The notes below the pieces were generated by a model that was not told the DNA's origin, did no database searches, and saw nothing but the letters and a program-made list of their open reading frames with translations. The translations under genes were made by a program, and so were the position numbers. Of a DNA stretch of 60,331 nt, positions 1-7,182 are shown in pieces; positions within the stretch are counted from its first letter, which is position 1; every line of letters starts with the position of its first letter. This DNA is from Phycisphaerales bacterium (lineage in GTDB: Bacteria > Planctomycetota > Phycisphaerae > Phycisphaerales > SM1A02), in the NCBI GenBank assembly GCA_030748805.1, contig JASMLG010000124.1, forward strand, positions 1-60,331, in the 5' to 3' direction.

Positions 1-1
1 A

Positions 2-613
2 GTGCACAAACTCACCCTTGTCGAGGGCAACCACGAAGAAAAACACAGGCGGTTCAGAAATCACTTGAAAACGGGAAGCAAAAATGCAGACCAAATGACA
101 GGTGCTGAAAAGATGCATGAATTTACGAAAAAATTAAGTAACAATGACATTGCCTTTCTTGACAATGCGGTTCTTTTTCTCCGTATTCCAGAGCACAATA
201 TTCTTGTTGTCCACGCTGGAATTCCTGGAAACATGCTAACCTTCCCGGTGTCAAATGATGTTGTACAATCAATGTCAAACAAGGAGCGAAAATATTTACA
301 TCAAGTACTTAGGGTCAGGTATATCGATAAGGCGACTGGTAGGTTTCAACGCCTAGGTGCTGAACAACCCGACGATCCATTCTGGGCTGAAATTTACGAT
401 GGTCGATTTGGACATGTTGTATTTGGTCACCAGCCTTTTATGGATGGAGCCCGCATATACAAATACGCTACTGGCATCGACACAGGGGCGGTATTTGGTG
501 GTTTACTTACGGCACTAGTGTTAAACAATAGGACAATGGAGCGTTGTCTTGTTTCTGTTGCATCCAGCAAACAATTCCGTCGACACCTTACGATTGCCGC
601 AAAACTGTCCTAA
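2..613 (+). CDS. Metallophosphoesterase (Ser/Thr phosphatase / ApaH-like fold), 5' end cut by window
   Basis: This is the C-terminal part of a calcineurin-like phosphoesterase; the reading frame is open to the window edge, so the GTG at position 2 is probably not the start. A GNHE motif lies near residue 9, then VVHAGIPG near residue 70 and FGHQPF near residue 141, in the order of the metal-binding GNHE, late His and GHT-type motifs of the family. The upstream GDxHG and GDxxDRG motifs would lie outside the window. Family members hydrolyse phosphoproteins, diadenosine polyphosphates or nucleic-acid phosphate ends; the substrate cannot be told from this part. The last codons (Leu-Ser-stop) are supplied by a REP-like element starting at 605, so the natural C-terminus may have been trimmed. 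An RNA ligase gene lies 3 kb downstream. Confidence 0.85.
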   Translation: MHKLTLVEGNHEEKHRRFRNHLKTGSKNADQMTGAEKMHEFTKKLSNNDIAFLDNAVLFLRIPEHNILVVHAGIPGNMLTFPVSNDVVQSMSNKERKYLHQVLRVRYIDKATGRFQRLGAEQPDDPFWAEIYDGRFGHVVFGHQPFMDGARIYKYATGIDTGAVFGGLLTALVLNNRTMERCLVSVASSKQFRRHLTIAAKLS

Positions 614-660
614 ATACTAGGACCACCTCTCTTGGTACAACAAATGGGGGCAGGTCACCC
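605..660 (+). repeat. REP-like element, copy 1
   Basis: Two conserved blocks lie here. The first, at 605-630 (CTGTCCTAAATACTA followed by GGACCACCTCT), recurs at 681-706 with one mismatch and, inverted, near 4461-4485. The second, at 633-657 (TGGTACAA, two variable bases, AATGGGGGCAGGTCAC), recurs at 13833-13858 beside a truncated sigma factor gene. The structure resembles short non-autonomous elements or REPs; no transposase is present in the window. Confidence 0.7.
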
Positions 661-663
661 CTC

Positions 664-704
664 TAGTCCACCTTAGCTCACTGTCCTAAATACTATGACC
701 ACCT
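664..704 (+). repeat. REP-like element, copy 2 (left arm of inverted pair)
   Basis: About 41 bp (TAGTCCACCTTAGCT then CACTGTCCTAAATACTATG and ACCACCT) match the reverse complement of 4461-4502 at roughly 36 of 41 positions. The two copies face each other and bracket 3.8 kb of unknown genes and an RNA ligase. Confidence 0.7.
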
Positions 705-873
705 CTAAGCCAGGTCACATAGAGGGCACTGATATACATTATCTACGTGGACGTAAAGGTGGAAGATTGTATTATCACCAAGTTGAAAAAAATAATTATG
801 AGATTATTGCAAAATCTGCAAAGGGAAGAAGTCAAGATAGAGTAATTTCTAGAATACAAAAAATATATAGAAA
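695..873 (+). pseudogene. Small gene remnant, possible toxin-like C-terminal domain
   Basis: An ORF opens at ATG 695 inside the REP-like copy. About 60 residues look protein-like (HIEGTDIHYLRGRKGG, RLYYHQVEKNNYEIIAKSAKG, then a Lys/Arg-rich helix ending IQKIY). This pattern recalls short C-terminal domains of secreted or polymorphic toxins with a YY...K..Q..VI..I signature, but that is only resemblance. After about residue 60 the frame merely reads antisense through the neighbouring minus-strand gene, so the natural stop is missing. It is probably a truncated remnant whose start was supplied by the repeat. Confidence 0.3.
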
Positions 874-1260
874 TCAATCGACTTTTTTAAAATATTCTCC
901 AATGTCTAAATTCTCTATTAAGTCATCAATTGTTGCTTTAACTTCTTTCTCGGAGATTTCTTCAACTAAAATCATATTAGGCATGCAAAAATAAGCTCCT
1001 TTGGCGCACTCTCCAGTTCTTTTATTCTTTTCGAACATATAATCAATAAAATTCTTTGCAGTAAAGTTAGTAAAATATTCTTGACCATCCTTAGTAGTTA
1101 ATCTAACTTCCACTGTTTCATTTCTTGGATCAAATGGTTCTGAACTAGTCCAATTAAATCTGAATCTATAATTTTCATAGGTGGACCTAATTGACTTTTC
1201 TAAAGAAAATTTTTCTAAACTTTCTTCATCCTTTCTCGTTTGTTTTTTCTTCTTTGTCAT
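874..1260 (-). CDS. Hypothetical protein, 128 aa, AT-rich
   Basis: No family recognised. The product has a Lys-rich N-terminus (MTKKKKQTRK), a central TTKDGQEYFTNFTAKNFIDYMFEKN region and an acidic C-terminal helix (VEEISEKEVKATIDDLIENL). The ATG is preceded by AGGAAATAAA, a plausible ribosome binding site. Base composition is much more A+T-rich than the housekeeping genes further along, as in acquired DNA. It sits tail to tail with the toxin-like remnant at 695-873; small acidic proteins in that position are often immunity partners, which is a guess from context only. Confidence 0.55.
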   Translation of the reverse strand: MTKKKKQTRKDEESLEKFSLEKSIRSTYENYRFRFNWTSSEPFDPRNETVEVRLTTKDGQEYFTNFTAKNFIDYMFEKNKRTGECAKGAYFCMPNMILVEEISEKEVKATIDDLIENLDIGEYFKKVD

Positions 1261-1268
1261 TTTATTTC

Positions 1269-1545
1269 CTATTTTACCATCATGTCAAGTTTTTGATAAA
1301 CGTTTACATCTGTTCTTTTTTCTGTCGCTCTGTATAGTGCTTTTGTTAATCCTCCGTGAAATTTTGAAGCTTTTATAAGAGTTTCATAGCCATTTTTAAC
1401 TATAACCAGTTTTCATAATTATCTACTTCAATATACTCGCAAGTTATTTTCCATTCACGAGGCATTTTTCCCTACTTTCCTCAATTGCTTCATAAAAATT
1501 ATTTTCTAAGTCTTCTCTGTTTCTAAGCTCTGGTCTTTTATACAC
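1269..1545 (-). pseudogene. Broken small gene upstream of the 128-aa gene
   Basis: Reading the minus strand, three protein-like pieces occur in different frames: one ending EAIEESREKCLVNGK-stop, a short one beginning MPREWKITCEYIEVDNYENW (cat at 1463-1465, stop at 1400-1402), and a last one, IVKNGYETLIKASKFHGG, continuing LTKALYRATEKRTDVN to a stop at 1269-1271. The coding-like composition broken by frame changes suggests a decayed gene of about 90 codons in the same AT-rich block. No family recognised. Confidence 0.4.
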
Positions 1546-1546
1546 A

Positions 1547-1607
1547 GTGGCCTACCCCCAAAAAATAGTCCACTTCTTTTGGGAGAGGTGGTCTTAAATA
1601 CCTGGGG
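1547..1607 (-). repeat. Degenerate inverted REP-like element
   Basis: The reverse complement reads GTATTTAAGACCACCTCTCC, about 20 variable bases, then TTTTTTGGGGGTAGGCCAC. Both halves match the copy at 605-660 in order, with many changes. Together with the copies at 605-706 it brackets the AT-rich block 700-1546 in inverted orientation. Confidence 0.45.
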
Positions 1608-2184
1608 CACCATTTTTCTCTTTTTTACTTGTAAGTAAATCTTGGAAGTAATCTGCTAGGTAGGCCGAGTGTGCGAGAGGGGCAGTTGTGTCCTCGATAA
1701 CAGTGTTATCTTCTGTATCGTAAAAGGCTACTCCATCTTCAATGATACGGAGCAGATATTTGTTCTTAACTAGTTCTGCTACATAATTATCTAGATAGTA
1801 GTAATACGAAGGCCGATAAATTAAGCTCCTAGCATCAGTGATATCTAGCAATCGCTCTTTGGCAAAGTGCCCTTGTACTATACCCCTTCGTTTTTTTGGT
1901 TTTTTTAAAAACATAGTAAAGTCAGTAACCCCAGAGACGACTTTTAATCCTTGCCAGATAGATTCAACACTATGTGCATGCAGGTTTTTATTAAACGGTA
2001 CCGGTATTAAATAATCTTTGGAGTAGGAGTATGGGCTAAAGGTTTTAGATGGACCAATGGCATAACTACTGACATCTATAGCTTGTTCCATTAGTTTGCC
2101 TTGTGCTGGAGTTACTGCTATAACCTCGCCCGGAAAAATGTGTGGGGGACTCGGCATATCTCTTAGTTTGTTTTTCTTTTGCAA
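1594..2184 (-). CDS. DUF6939-like protein
   Basis: The 196-residue product carries features I associate with the DUF6939 family: IPVPFNKN followed by HSVESIWQGLKV, then a basic stretch with GHFAKE, DITDARSLIYRPSYYYYLDN, and a C-terminal APLAHSAYLADYF. The function of that family is not established to my knowledge; the SVE.IWQ.LK pattern recalls NADAR/YbiA-like glycosidases, which is speculation. The start is probably TTG at 2182-2184, because GGAG lies 7 nt upstream; the next candidate is ATG at 2157. The last codons fall within the degenerate repeat at 1547-1607. It stands alone on its strand between unrelated small genes. Confidence 0.6.
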   Translation of the reverse strand: MQKKNKLRDMPSPPHIFPGEVIAVTPAQGKLMEQAIDVSSYAIGPSKTFSPYSYSKDYLIPVPFNKNLHAHSVESIWQGLKVVSGVTDFTMFLKKPKKRRGIVQGHFAKERLLDITDARSLIYRPSYYYYLDNYVAELVKNKYLLRIIEDGVAFYDTEDNTVIEDTTAPLAHSAYLADYFQDLLTSKKEKNGAPGI

Positions 2185-2424
2185 TACCTTTCTCCTGTAT
2201 TTTGGGCTTAAAGAGTTCGTTCTAGATCCATCCTGTGCCTTATACCCCCTTTAGTACTACCAGTACGTATGTTAGTCTATTGACTAGCCGACGAACTGGG
2301 ACAACTTGTGTGGCAGGTCAGTGGAACGACATAAAAATGCTACGTGATTACGTTCATATTTTTTATTCATAAGCACTCTTCCCCAAGCGCGCACCATTGT
2401 TTTAACACCCTAAGATACAACACC
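2185..2424. other. Intergenic region between divergent genes
   Basis: About 240 bp without a gene. The only structure I see is a short inverted repeat, GTACT-acc-AGTAC, near 2253-2265. Promoters for both flanking genes must lie here, but no convincing -35/-10 pair stands out. Confidence 0.4.
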
Positions 2425-2844
2425 ATGATAGATCTTAAAAGTAAATCCCCGTTGCTTCACATGGCCGTAGATATGTATGAAGCATCCGACAAAGGCAACA
2501 AAAGAACACTGTTTGAAACGTTCGAGTACCTCATCACCGCTGCACAAGCAGAGGACTGGGTGTCGCCAGAAGAGCGGAGCTTAAACTCTGAGGAACGGAG
2601 CTACCTAGACCTACTCATCGAACTGGTTGGTACCGAACTCAATGTTGCTGATTGCATGTTCCGCCTTGGTATCCGCCTGATTTTTGAAGGCGAACCTTCC
2701 GAAGATTCCGAACTTCCCATCCCGAAAGCTTTGGAATTGATTCGCGCAGCAGGAGAACAGCAACACCCCCAAGCGTTAGCATGGTTAGGTGAGAATGGAG
2801 AAAACGACGAAGGCGAGAGTAGCAATCCCAATAAATGTACGTAG
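2425..2844 (+). CDS. Hypothetical protein with possible Sel1-like repeat, 139 aa
   Basis: The reading frame is open from 2344, but coding character starts at ATG 2425 (MIDLKSKSPLLHMAVDMYEA), which I take as the start. The protein is acidic and helical; the C-terminal PKALELIRAAGEQQHPQALA followed by WLGE resembles a single Sel1/TPR-type repeat. No strong ribosome binding site precedes the start. It is followed 36 nt downstream by another unknown gene on the same strand. Confidence 0.6.
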   Translation: MIDLKSKSPLLHMAVDMYEASDKGNKRTLFETFEYLITAAQAEDWVSPEERSLNSEERSYLDLLIELVGTELNVADCMFRLGIRLIFEGEPSEDSELPIPKALELIRAAGEQQHPQALAWLGENGENDEGESSNPNKCT

Positions 2845-2880
2845 ACTTTCGATATTTACATTAATCAGAAAGGGTAAAAC

Positions 2881-3507
2881 ATGAAAACCACAGGCAAACA
2901 AGAACTGTATGATCGTTTAATTGAAGTAGACGTAAAATCAATTTCAAAATTTTTCAACTCCTTTCAACAAATAAGGAAAGGTGAACCCATTGTTGGAGTA
3001 CTTTCTACCGGCAAATATAATAGTTACAATCTGGGTTTTGAAATACAACTAAATAGCAACGTATTGCAATTCAACGGTGGGGACTCCAAGGTAACATTAA
3101 ATGATGAAACAGTGCGTCTGGTTGAACTAGCTTTTTCCAAGGCAAAATCCCTGCAAGGAGTAGAGCTCTGCACTAGCAAGAATAACGAGGGTGACTGGTC
3201 TATCTCAGTTCGACTCACAATAGATCGATTTCACAAATTATCTAACGAGAACAGAAAGGAATTGCTATCAAAATGTGTTTGTGCATTAGCGTACCTTGGG
3301 TGGTGTACTGAACTATATGACGAATGTGGTGGGTCTCTGGATACTATTTCACTTTGCGATTATAGGATTATCTGTACTTTGACAGACACGTACGAACCAT
3401 ATTGGGGTGAGAACATCAGCGAAGATAGTTTGTTTGATCGTTTCAAACTGCCCTATCCAGACCTTTCGAAAATCTCTAACGATGCCAACCAGAGTTTTTT
3501 TATCTAG
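2881..3507 (+). CDS. Hypothetical protein, 208 aa
   Basis: No family recognised. AGAAAGGGTAAAAC before the ATG is a good ribosome binding site. The protein is soluble and mixed alpha/beta, with no signal peptide or membrane segment; notable stretches are VLSTGKYNSYNLGFEIQLNS and an aromatic/acidic C-terminus (DTYEPYWGENISEDSLFDRF). The stop lies at the left edge of the direct repeat that precedes the RNA ligase gene. Confidence 0.6.
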   Translation: MKTTGKQELYDRLIEVDVKSISKFFNSFQQIRKGEPIVGVLSTGKYNSYNLGFEIQLNSNVLQFNGGDSKVTLNDETVRLVELAFSKAKSLQGVELCTSKNNEGDWSISVRLTIDRFHKLSNENRKELLSKCVCALAYLGWCTELYDECGGSLDTISLCDYRIICTLTDTYEPYWGENISEDSLFDRFKLPYPDLSKISNDANQSFFI

Positions 3508-3647
3508 ATTTTAGGAATAACGTATAGTGCATTAGGCAAAGCATGCTACTTTAGCACATACATCCACTTAGTAGTTCAATAGAAGACATTAGACATTAGT
3601 AGGATAGCTATAGGATGTCGATTTGGACAGACAAAGGAAAACATTTG
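3500..3647 (+). repeat. Long direct repeat, copy 1 (contains 49-bp perfect core 3531-3579)
   Basis: The core, starting ATTAGGCAAAGCATGCTACT and ending CTTAGTAGTTCAA, is identical at 5266-5314. Weaker similarity extends left (CTAGATT...GGAATA...GTATAG) and right through the RNA ligase start to ACAAAGGAAAAC near 3637-3649. The repeat therefore covers the leader and first codons of the RNA ligase gene. Confidence 0.85.
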
Positions 3648-4415
3648 CCAACAGAATTTTTAAAATATCCACGCACGCCACATATTCAAGGTTCTCGGCT
3701 TCAAAATGGCGACGAAGATCTTGACTTAATCCCTTTTGGAGACATTCGGGATTGCCATCTAGTTATAGAAGAAAAAGTAGATGGGGCTAATTGTGCAATT
3801 AGTTTTACAAATGAGGGAAAACTCCAACTCCAAAGTAGAGGACGTTTTTTGCAAGGAGGTAGAAGAGAAAAACAATTTGAACTTTTCAAAGTGTGGGCAG
3901 CCAAACATCAATTGGCATTTCACGAGAGACTTGGTTCGAGATATGTGATGTACGGCGAATGGCTTTACGCGAAACACACAGTATTTTACGATCGTTTGCC
4001 GCACTACTTTCTTGAGTTTGACATATTGGATTCTGAAAACGATACTTTTCTTTCGAGCAAAGAGCGAAAAGAATTGTTGGCGGACCTTCAAATTGTTTCG
4101 GTTCCGATTTTGGGAAGCGGAAATTTTAATACTTTCGAGGAGATCGCCGACCTATTACAGCCATCTACATTTAGATCACCTGACGCTTTAAGCACGTTGA
4201 AGAAACTGGCTATTCAAAAAGGTTTAGATCCTTCTGAAGTGATACAGCAAACTGATAGAGAAAATATTGCAGAAGGGCTATATATCAAAATAGAAAAGGG
4301 TCATAAAGTTATTGCAAGGTGTAAGTTCGTTCGCAGTTCGTTCGAATCTAAGTTAAGTGATTCATCACAGCCGCTGATACCAAATCAACTCCAGAATGGT
4401 GTTTTGTTTTTTTAG
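3615..4415 (+). CDS. ATP-dependent RNA ligase family protein (T4 Rnl2-like)
   Basis: The 266-residue protein has the nucleotidyltransferase motifs in order: motif I KVDGAN at 54-59 with Lys54 the expected AMP-accepting lysine, an Arg in SRGRFLQGG near 75-82, motif III FLEFDILD at 132-139, motif IV EGLYIK at 220-225, and motif V with Lys237 in ARCKFVR. This set fits the Rnl2-type RNA ligase domain (PF09414); there is no extra kinase or phosphatase domain. Family members seal nicks in duplex RNA or repair cleaved RNA after end-healing by a partner kinase/phosphatase. The gene starts inside the direct repeat and ends just before an inverted REP-like element. Its true substrate is unknown. Confidence 0.88.
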   Translation: MSIWTDKGKHLPTEFLKYPRTPHIQGSRLQNGDEDLDLIPFGDIRDCHLVIEEKVDGANCAISFTNEGKLQLQSRGRFLQGGRREKQFELFKVWAAKHQLAFHERLGSRYVMYGEWLYAKHTVFYDRLPHYFLEFDILDSENDTFLSSKERKELLADLQIVSVPILGSGNFNTFEEIADLLQPSTFRSPDALSTLKKLAIQKGLDPSEVIQQTDRENIAEGLYIKIEKGHKVIARCKFVRSSFESKLSDSSQPLIPNQLQNGVLFF

Positions 4416-4460
4416 CAGTGAATAGTAGCGGTCAATGGAGTTGGAGTGCGTACCTAACTC

Positions 4461-4502
4461 AGGTGGCCACAGTATTTAGGACAGTTAGCTAAGGTGGGTT
4501 AG
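4461..4502 (-). repeat. REP-like element, right arm of inverted pair
   Basis: The reverse complement reads CTAACCCACCTTAGCTAAC, then TGTCCTAAATACTGTGGCCA and CCT, matching 664-704 at about 36 of 41 positions. Immediately downstream the sequence becomes coding for an internal part of a radical SAM protein, so the element marks a recombination or insertion junction. Confidence 0.7.
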
Positions 4503-5191
4503 AATTACATCAAAGTACCAGAATACGTAGATGCTGAAATGGCTGAATGTCTTAGTGCAGCTAACGTAGAGTGGCTCGATCTGGGATTGCAAACAACGAA
4601 TGTCGACTTGGCATGGGTCCGGAAGAATAATCTCAATCGCGTAGTCAAAACAACTACCCTACTTAGAAATTATGGAGTGAAATCGAACTTGGATTTAATA
4701 ATTGGGATTCCTGGTGATTCAGTTGAATCTATGAGGGAATCTATGCGATTTGTTATCTAGGAAGCACAACCTGACACGATGAAGTTTTTTCACTCTAAGT
4801 TTATCCTGGAACAGATCTACATCGTCTAGCTCAACAAAAAGGTGAGGGTTGGTTGAACTATGATCCATGGACTTGCATTGCTCAATCCACCTATTCTTGC
4901 TCAAAAAAGGACTTCGCAGACATGGTGCGATTCACAAATACTACAACAGCAGCATATAGATATTTGTCTTCACGGAATTATTTTGACAATGGAATTGTTC
5001 CAGGAACGCTTTCACCATTTGACGGGTTTTATGAGTATTTGCAAACTATTGAGACATGTAATTTCGATGCTTGGTCGGTGATGAGTCTACCCCAGAATTC
5101 ATACTCTGAAATTCAAACAGAGCGATTATGGCTCGACTACATGGCTCATTGTCAAACTCCATTACAATCACGCTTGAGTTCTAATTCATAA
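4503..5191 (+). pseudogene. Radical SAM protein fragment, truncated and frameshifted
   Basis: From the REP-like boundary the frame reads NYIKVPEYVDAEMAECLSAA, then WLDLGLQTTN and DLIIGIPGDSVESM, which match the late barrel segments (GLQ.TN, D.I.GLPGD) of B12-binding-type radical SAM enzymes. A stop interrupts at 4758-4760; similarity continues (EAQPDTMKFFH), then jumps frame (PGTDLHRLAQQKGEGWLNYD, TCIAQSTYSCSKKDF) with another stop near 4797, and ends at 5191. The N-terminal half, with the cobalamin domain and the CxxxCxxC cluster motif, is absent. The gene was cut at the repeat and has since decayed. Confidence 0.8.
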
Positions 5192-5237
5192 TTTCTCTGT
5201 CCTAACAAGAACATCAAATCATAAATCTATAATTTTA

Positions 5238-5372
5238 ACTAGATTACTGGAATATAGTATAGTTCATTAGGCAAAGCATGCTACTTTAGCACATACATCC
5301 ACTTAGTAGTTCAAAAGAAGACAATAGCAGAATAGCAAGAGGTTATCGAATCTGATAAACAAAGGAAAACGC
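5238..5372 (+). repeat. Long direct repeat, copy 2 (49-bp perfect core 5266-5314)
   Basis: The core is identical to 3531-3579. To its right, similarity to the RNA ligase leader and first codons continues in degenerate form (TATCGAATCTGATAAACAAA and GGAAAAC against the ligase start), but no ligase body follows; the sequence runs straight into the 3' end of the PilZ gene. This looks like the scar of a duplicated, then deleted, ligase cassette or one end of a mobile unit of about 1.7 kb. Confidence 0.85.
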
Positions 5373-5387
5373 GATATGGCGATGAAA

Positions 5388-6233
5388 TCAAGCAGCTCGG
5401 AGTTGTTCACGTTGCTGGATTGCAACTGCTCGAGTTATCTGCTGAGTGACGAAACGCTTGTGTGATGGGTTGAATGAGAAATCGAACATCATTCCCATAT
5501 AAGTAGTACCGCCTGACTCTAAGTGCCAATGTATTAACTTTGATGTTACACAAAGTGGTGGATCGTCAGTATTTGGAAGTGTAAATCGAAGCCAGTGCAA
5601 GCGATGTCGACCAATTCCACTCGCTTCACCAGAAGGAACCTGTAAACCAATTCCACCTCCACCGATATTTACAAGAGTCGCCGAAAATGCAGGTCCAACA
5701 TCTGGCATAACATCATCTTCGTGAATGGGCTCCGGTGAGTGGTCTCCAGATATGTGCTTTTCAATTTTAAGTTGACACATTCTCTCAGGTAACACAACTG
5801 ATCTTGGATCAAGTAATGGCCATGCTGTTATTTTGGGTAAAGAAAGTGAATCGGTACTAATACGATAGTCCCTTCTTCGTTGACATCTCTCAACTGAGTC
5901 GGGCATCTTGAGCCGCAGGGCTGCTCCGTCTCTACTGTTATTCCGATACTCGGTACTTCCCAAGCAGGTGGTCCTAAACATCCATCTGTTTTGACCTATT
6001 GCCATTATCCCGAGTAGTTGAACTCCCTCTTGGAGGGGCAATGGTTCTCCTGCTGCCGTTGGCATTTCAACGTGTATTTCACTATCAGTAAGTGAAATCA
6101 TCTTTGCTCGCCACAGAAAGTCCCTACCAGTTGGTGCATTTGGGGTAAGTGCTATTTGCAATGATCCTTTGTGATCTGCTAGTTGTTGAAGGCAACGACG
6201 CCATCCTGTTGTTCGTGAGCGATGTGCTGGCAT
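5388..6233 (-). CDS. PilZ domain protein (YcgR-like c-di-GMP receptor)
   Basis: The 281-residue product has an N-terminal beta-rich domain like the YcgR N-terminal domain, followed by a PilZ domain beginning at QRRRDYRIS with the RxxxR c-di-GMP motif at 120-124. The second motif, normally (D/N)xSxxG, reads NIGGGGIG at 189-196, so the Ser is a Gly. The C-terminal part (FTLPNTDDPPL, VTSKLIHWHLESGGTTYMGM) fits the PilZ barrel. Family members couple cyclic di-GMP to flagellar braking or polysaccharide export. No motility gene is adjacent, although a FliF-like gene lies 27 kb away. The 3' end abuts the direct repeat at 5238-5372. Confidence 0.75.
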   Translation of the reverse strand: MPAHRSRTTGWRRCLQQLADHKGSLQIALTPNAPTGRDFLWRAKMISLTDSEIHVEMPTAAGEPLPLQEGVQLLGIMAIGQNRWMFRTTCLGSTEYRNNSRDGAALRLKMPDSVERCQRRRDYRISTDSLSLPKITAWPLLDPRSVVLPERMCQLKIEKHISGDHSPEPIHEDDVMPDVGPAFSATLVNIGGGGIGLQVPSGEASGIGRHRLHWLRFTLPNTDDPPLCVTSKLIHWHLESGGTTYMGMMFDFSFNPSHKRFVTQQITRAVAIQQREQLRAA

Positions 6234-6331
6234 AAATCCGTTCTCCGTAAGAGGTTGTGTATATCAGCAAAACCATCGACAACTACAATTGAAGATTACA
6301 TTGTTACATAACCAAAGTGGGTTATTTACTT

Positions 6332-7003
6332 TTAAATAGCCCTCATTACCAGAATTGCCCCTTTAACCGGTACTGTTGGAGCCGATAAATCAGCAATATG
6401 GGCTACTAATTTCAACGCTCCCATTGTCCACAAACGTATTAGTCTGTCATTCTCTGTGAATTCCCATTGATTAGAATCAACCTGCTCACCTTCCCGAATT
6501 GCAAAAACCGCATCATTATTACACCACAAGAATTGCAGCGACTCATCTGAATTAACTCCATTAATCCATCCACCATCAGCAACTTCTGGCCATAAGTCAC
6601 CAGGAATGTCATCAATGATGACAATTCCTTTATCTTTTAGAGATGCCCTAAATAATTTAAGTGCGTCTACTGCTTCATAAACATCCGAAATCAGCATAAA
6701 TGTTTGACCACAACAACAAATCGCGTCTACTGGTTCAACCAGAGGAAAAATATCAAACAAGCTACCGTCTATTAGTTCAGCATGAACATCAGCATCAACA
6801 CAATTTGAAGCACAAGCACTAATAGCATTTGGATCCACATCAATACCTACAACATTATGCCCCGCTAATGCCATTGGAATTAATAGGCGCCCATCTCCAC
6901 ATCCAACGTCAACAATATCCTTTGGCTTAGGTCCAAGTTCTGAAAGAACTGCTTCGACTTGTAAAGCAGATTGCTCCTTATCCATGGGAAACCAGTCGTT
7001 CAT
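6332..7003 (-). CDS. Class I SAM-dependent methyltransferase
   Basis: The 223-residue protein shows motif I VDVGCGDGRL at 31-40, then VVGIDVDPNAISAC (motif II acidic residue), motif post-I AELIDG, and IVIIDDIPGD later in the Rossmann fold. It is a stand-alone methyltransferase; substrate unknown. Start ATG 7003 follows GGAAG on the minus strand. The neighbouring minus-strand operon upstream is separated by about 180 bp containing a perfect hairpin, so it is likely transcribed separately. Confidence 0.8.
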   Translation of the reverse strand: MNDWFPMDKEQSALQVEAVLSELGPKPKDIVDVGCGDGRLLIPMALAGHNVVGIDVDPNAISACASNCVDADVHAELIDGSLFDIFPLVEPVDAICCCGQTFMLISDVYEAVDALKLFRASLKDKGIVIIDDIPGDLWPEVADGGWINGVNSDESLQFLWCNNDAVFAIREGEQVDSNQWEFTENDRLIRLWTMGALKLVAHIADLSAPTVPVKGAILVMRAI

Positions 7004-7086
7004 TTAACTTCCTTTTTCATAAGTTTATCTACTTGTTGAACTGATTGCATTAACTCTAACCTGCAAACTCTTGAAGGTCTATACCC

Positions 7087-7116
7087 ACCGAAACGTATTT
7101 TGTAATACGTTTCGGT
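7087..7116. other. Perfect 13-bp inverted repeat
   Basis: ACCGAAACGTATT (7087-7099), loop TTGT, AATACGTTTCGGT (7104-7116). It lies between the small membrane protein gene at 7183-7308 and the methyltransferase start at 7003. No T-run follows on either strand, so it could be an operator or RNA processing hairpin rather than a classic terminator. Confidence 0.6.
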
Positions 7117-7182
7117 CAACGACAACACGGTGTTGGCTATTTCATCCAGTAAATTTAACGAACAAAACCATGTATTTATCGG

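Noticed and set aside
4853..5191. Independent 112-aa gene
   Set aside because: Continues the radical SAM similarity of the fragment upstream in another frame, so it is part of a pseudogene.
3531..5314. Integron attC sites
   Set aside because: The 49-bp repeats lack the paired R/L boxes and GTTRRRY core; no integrase is present.
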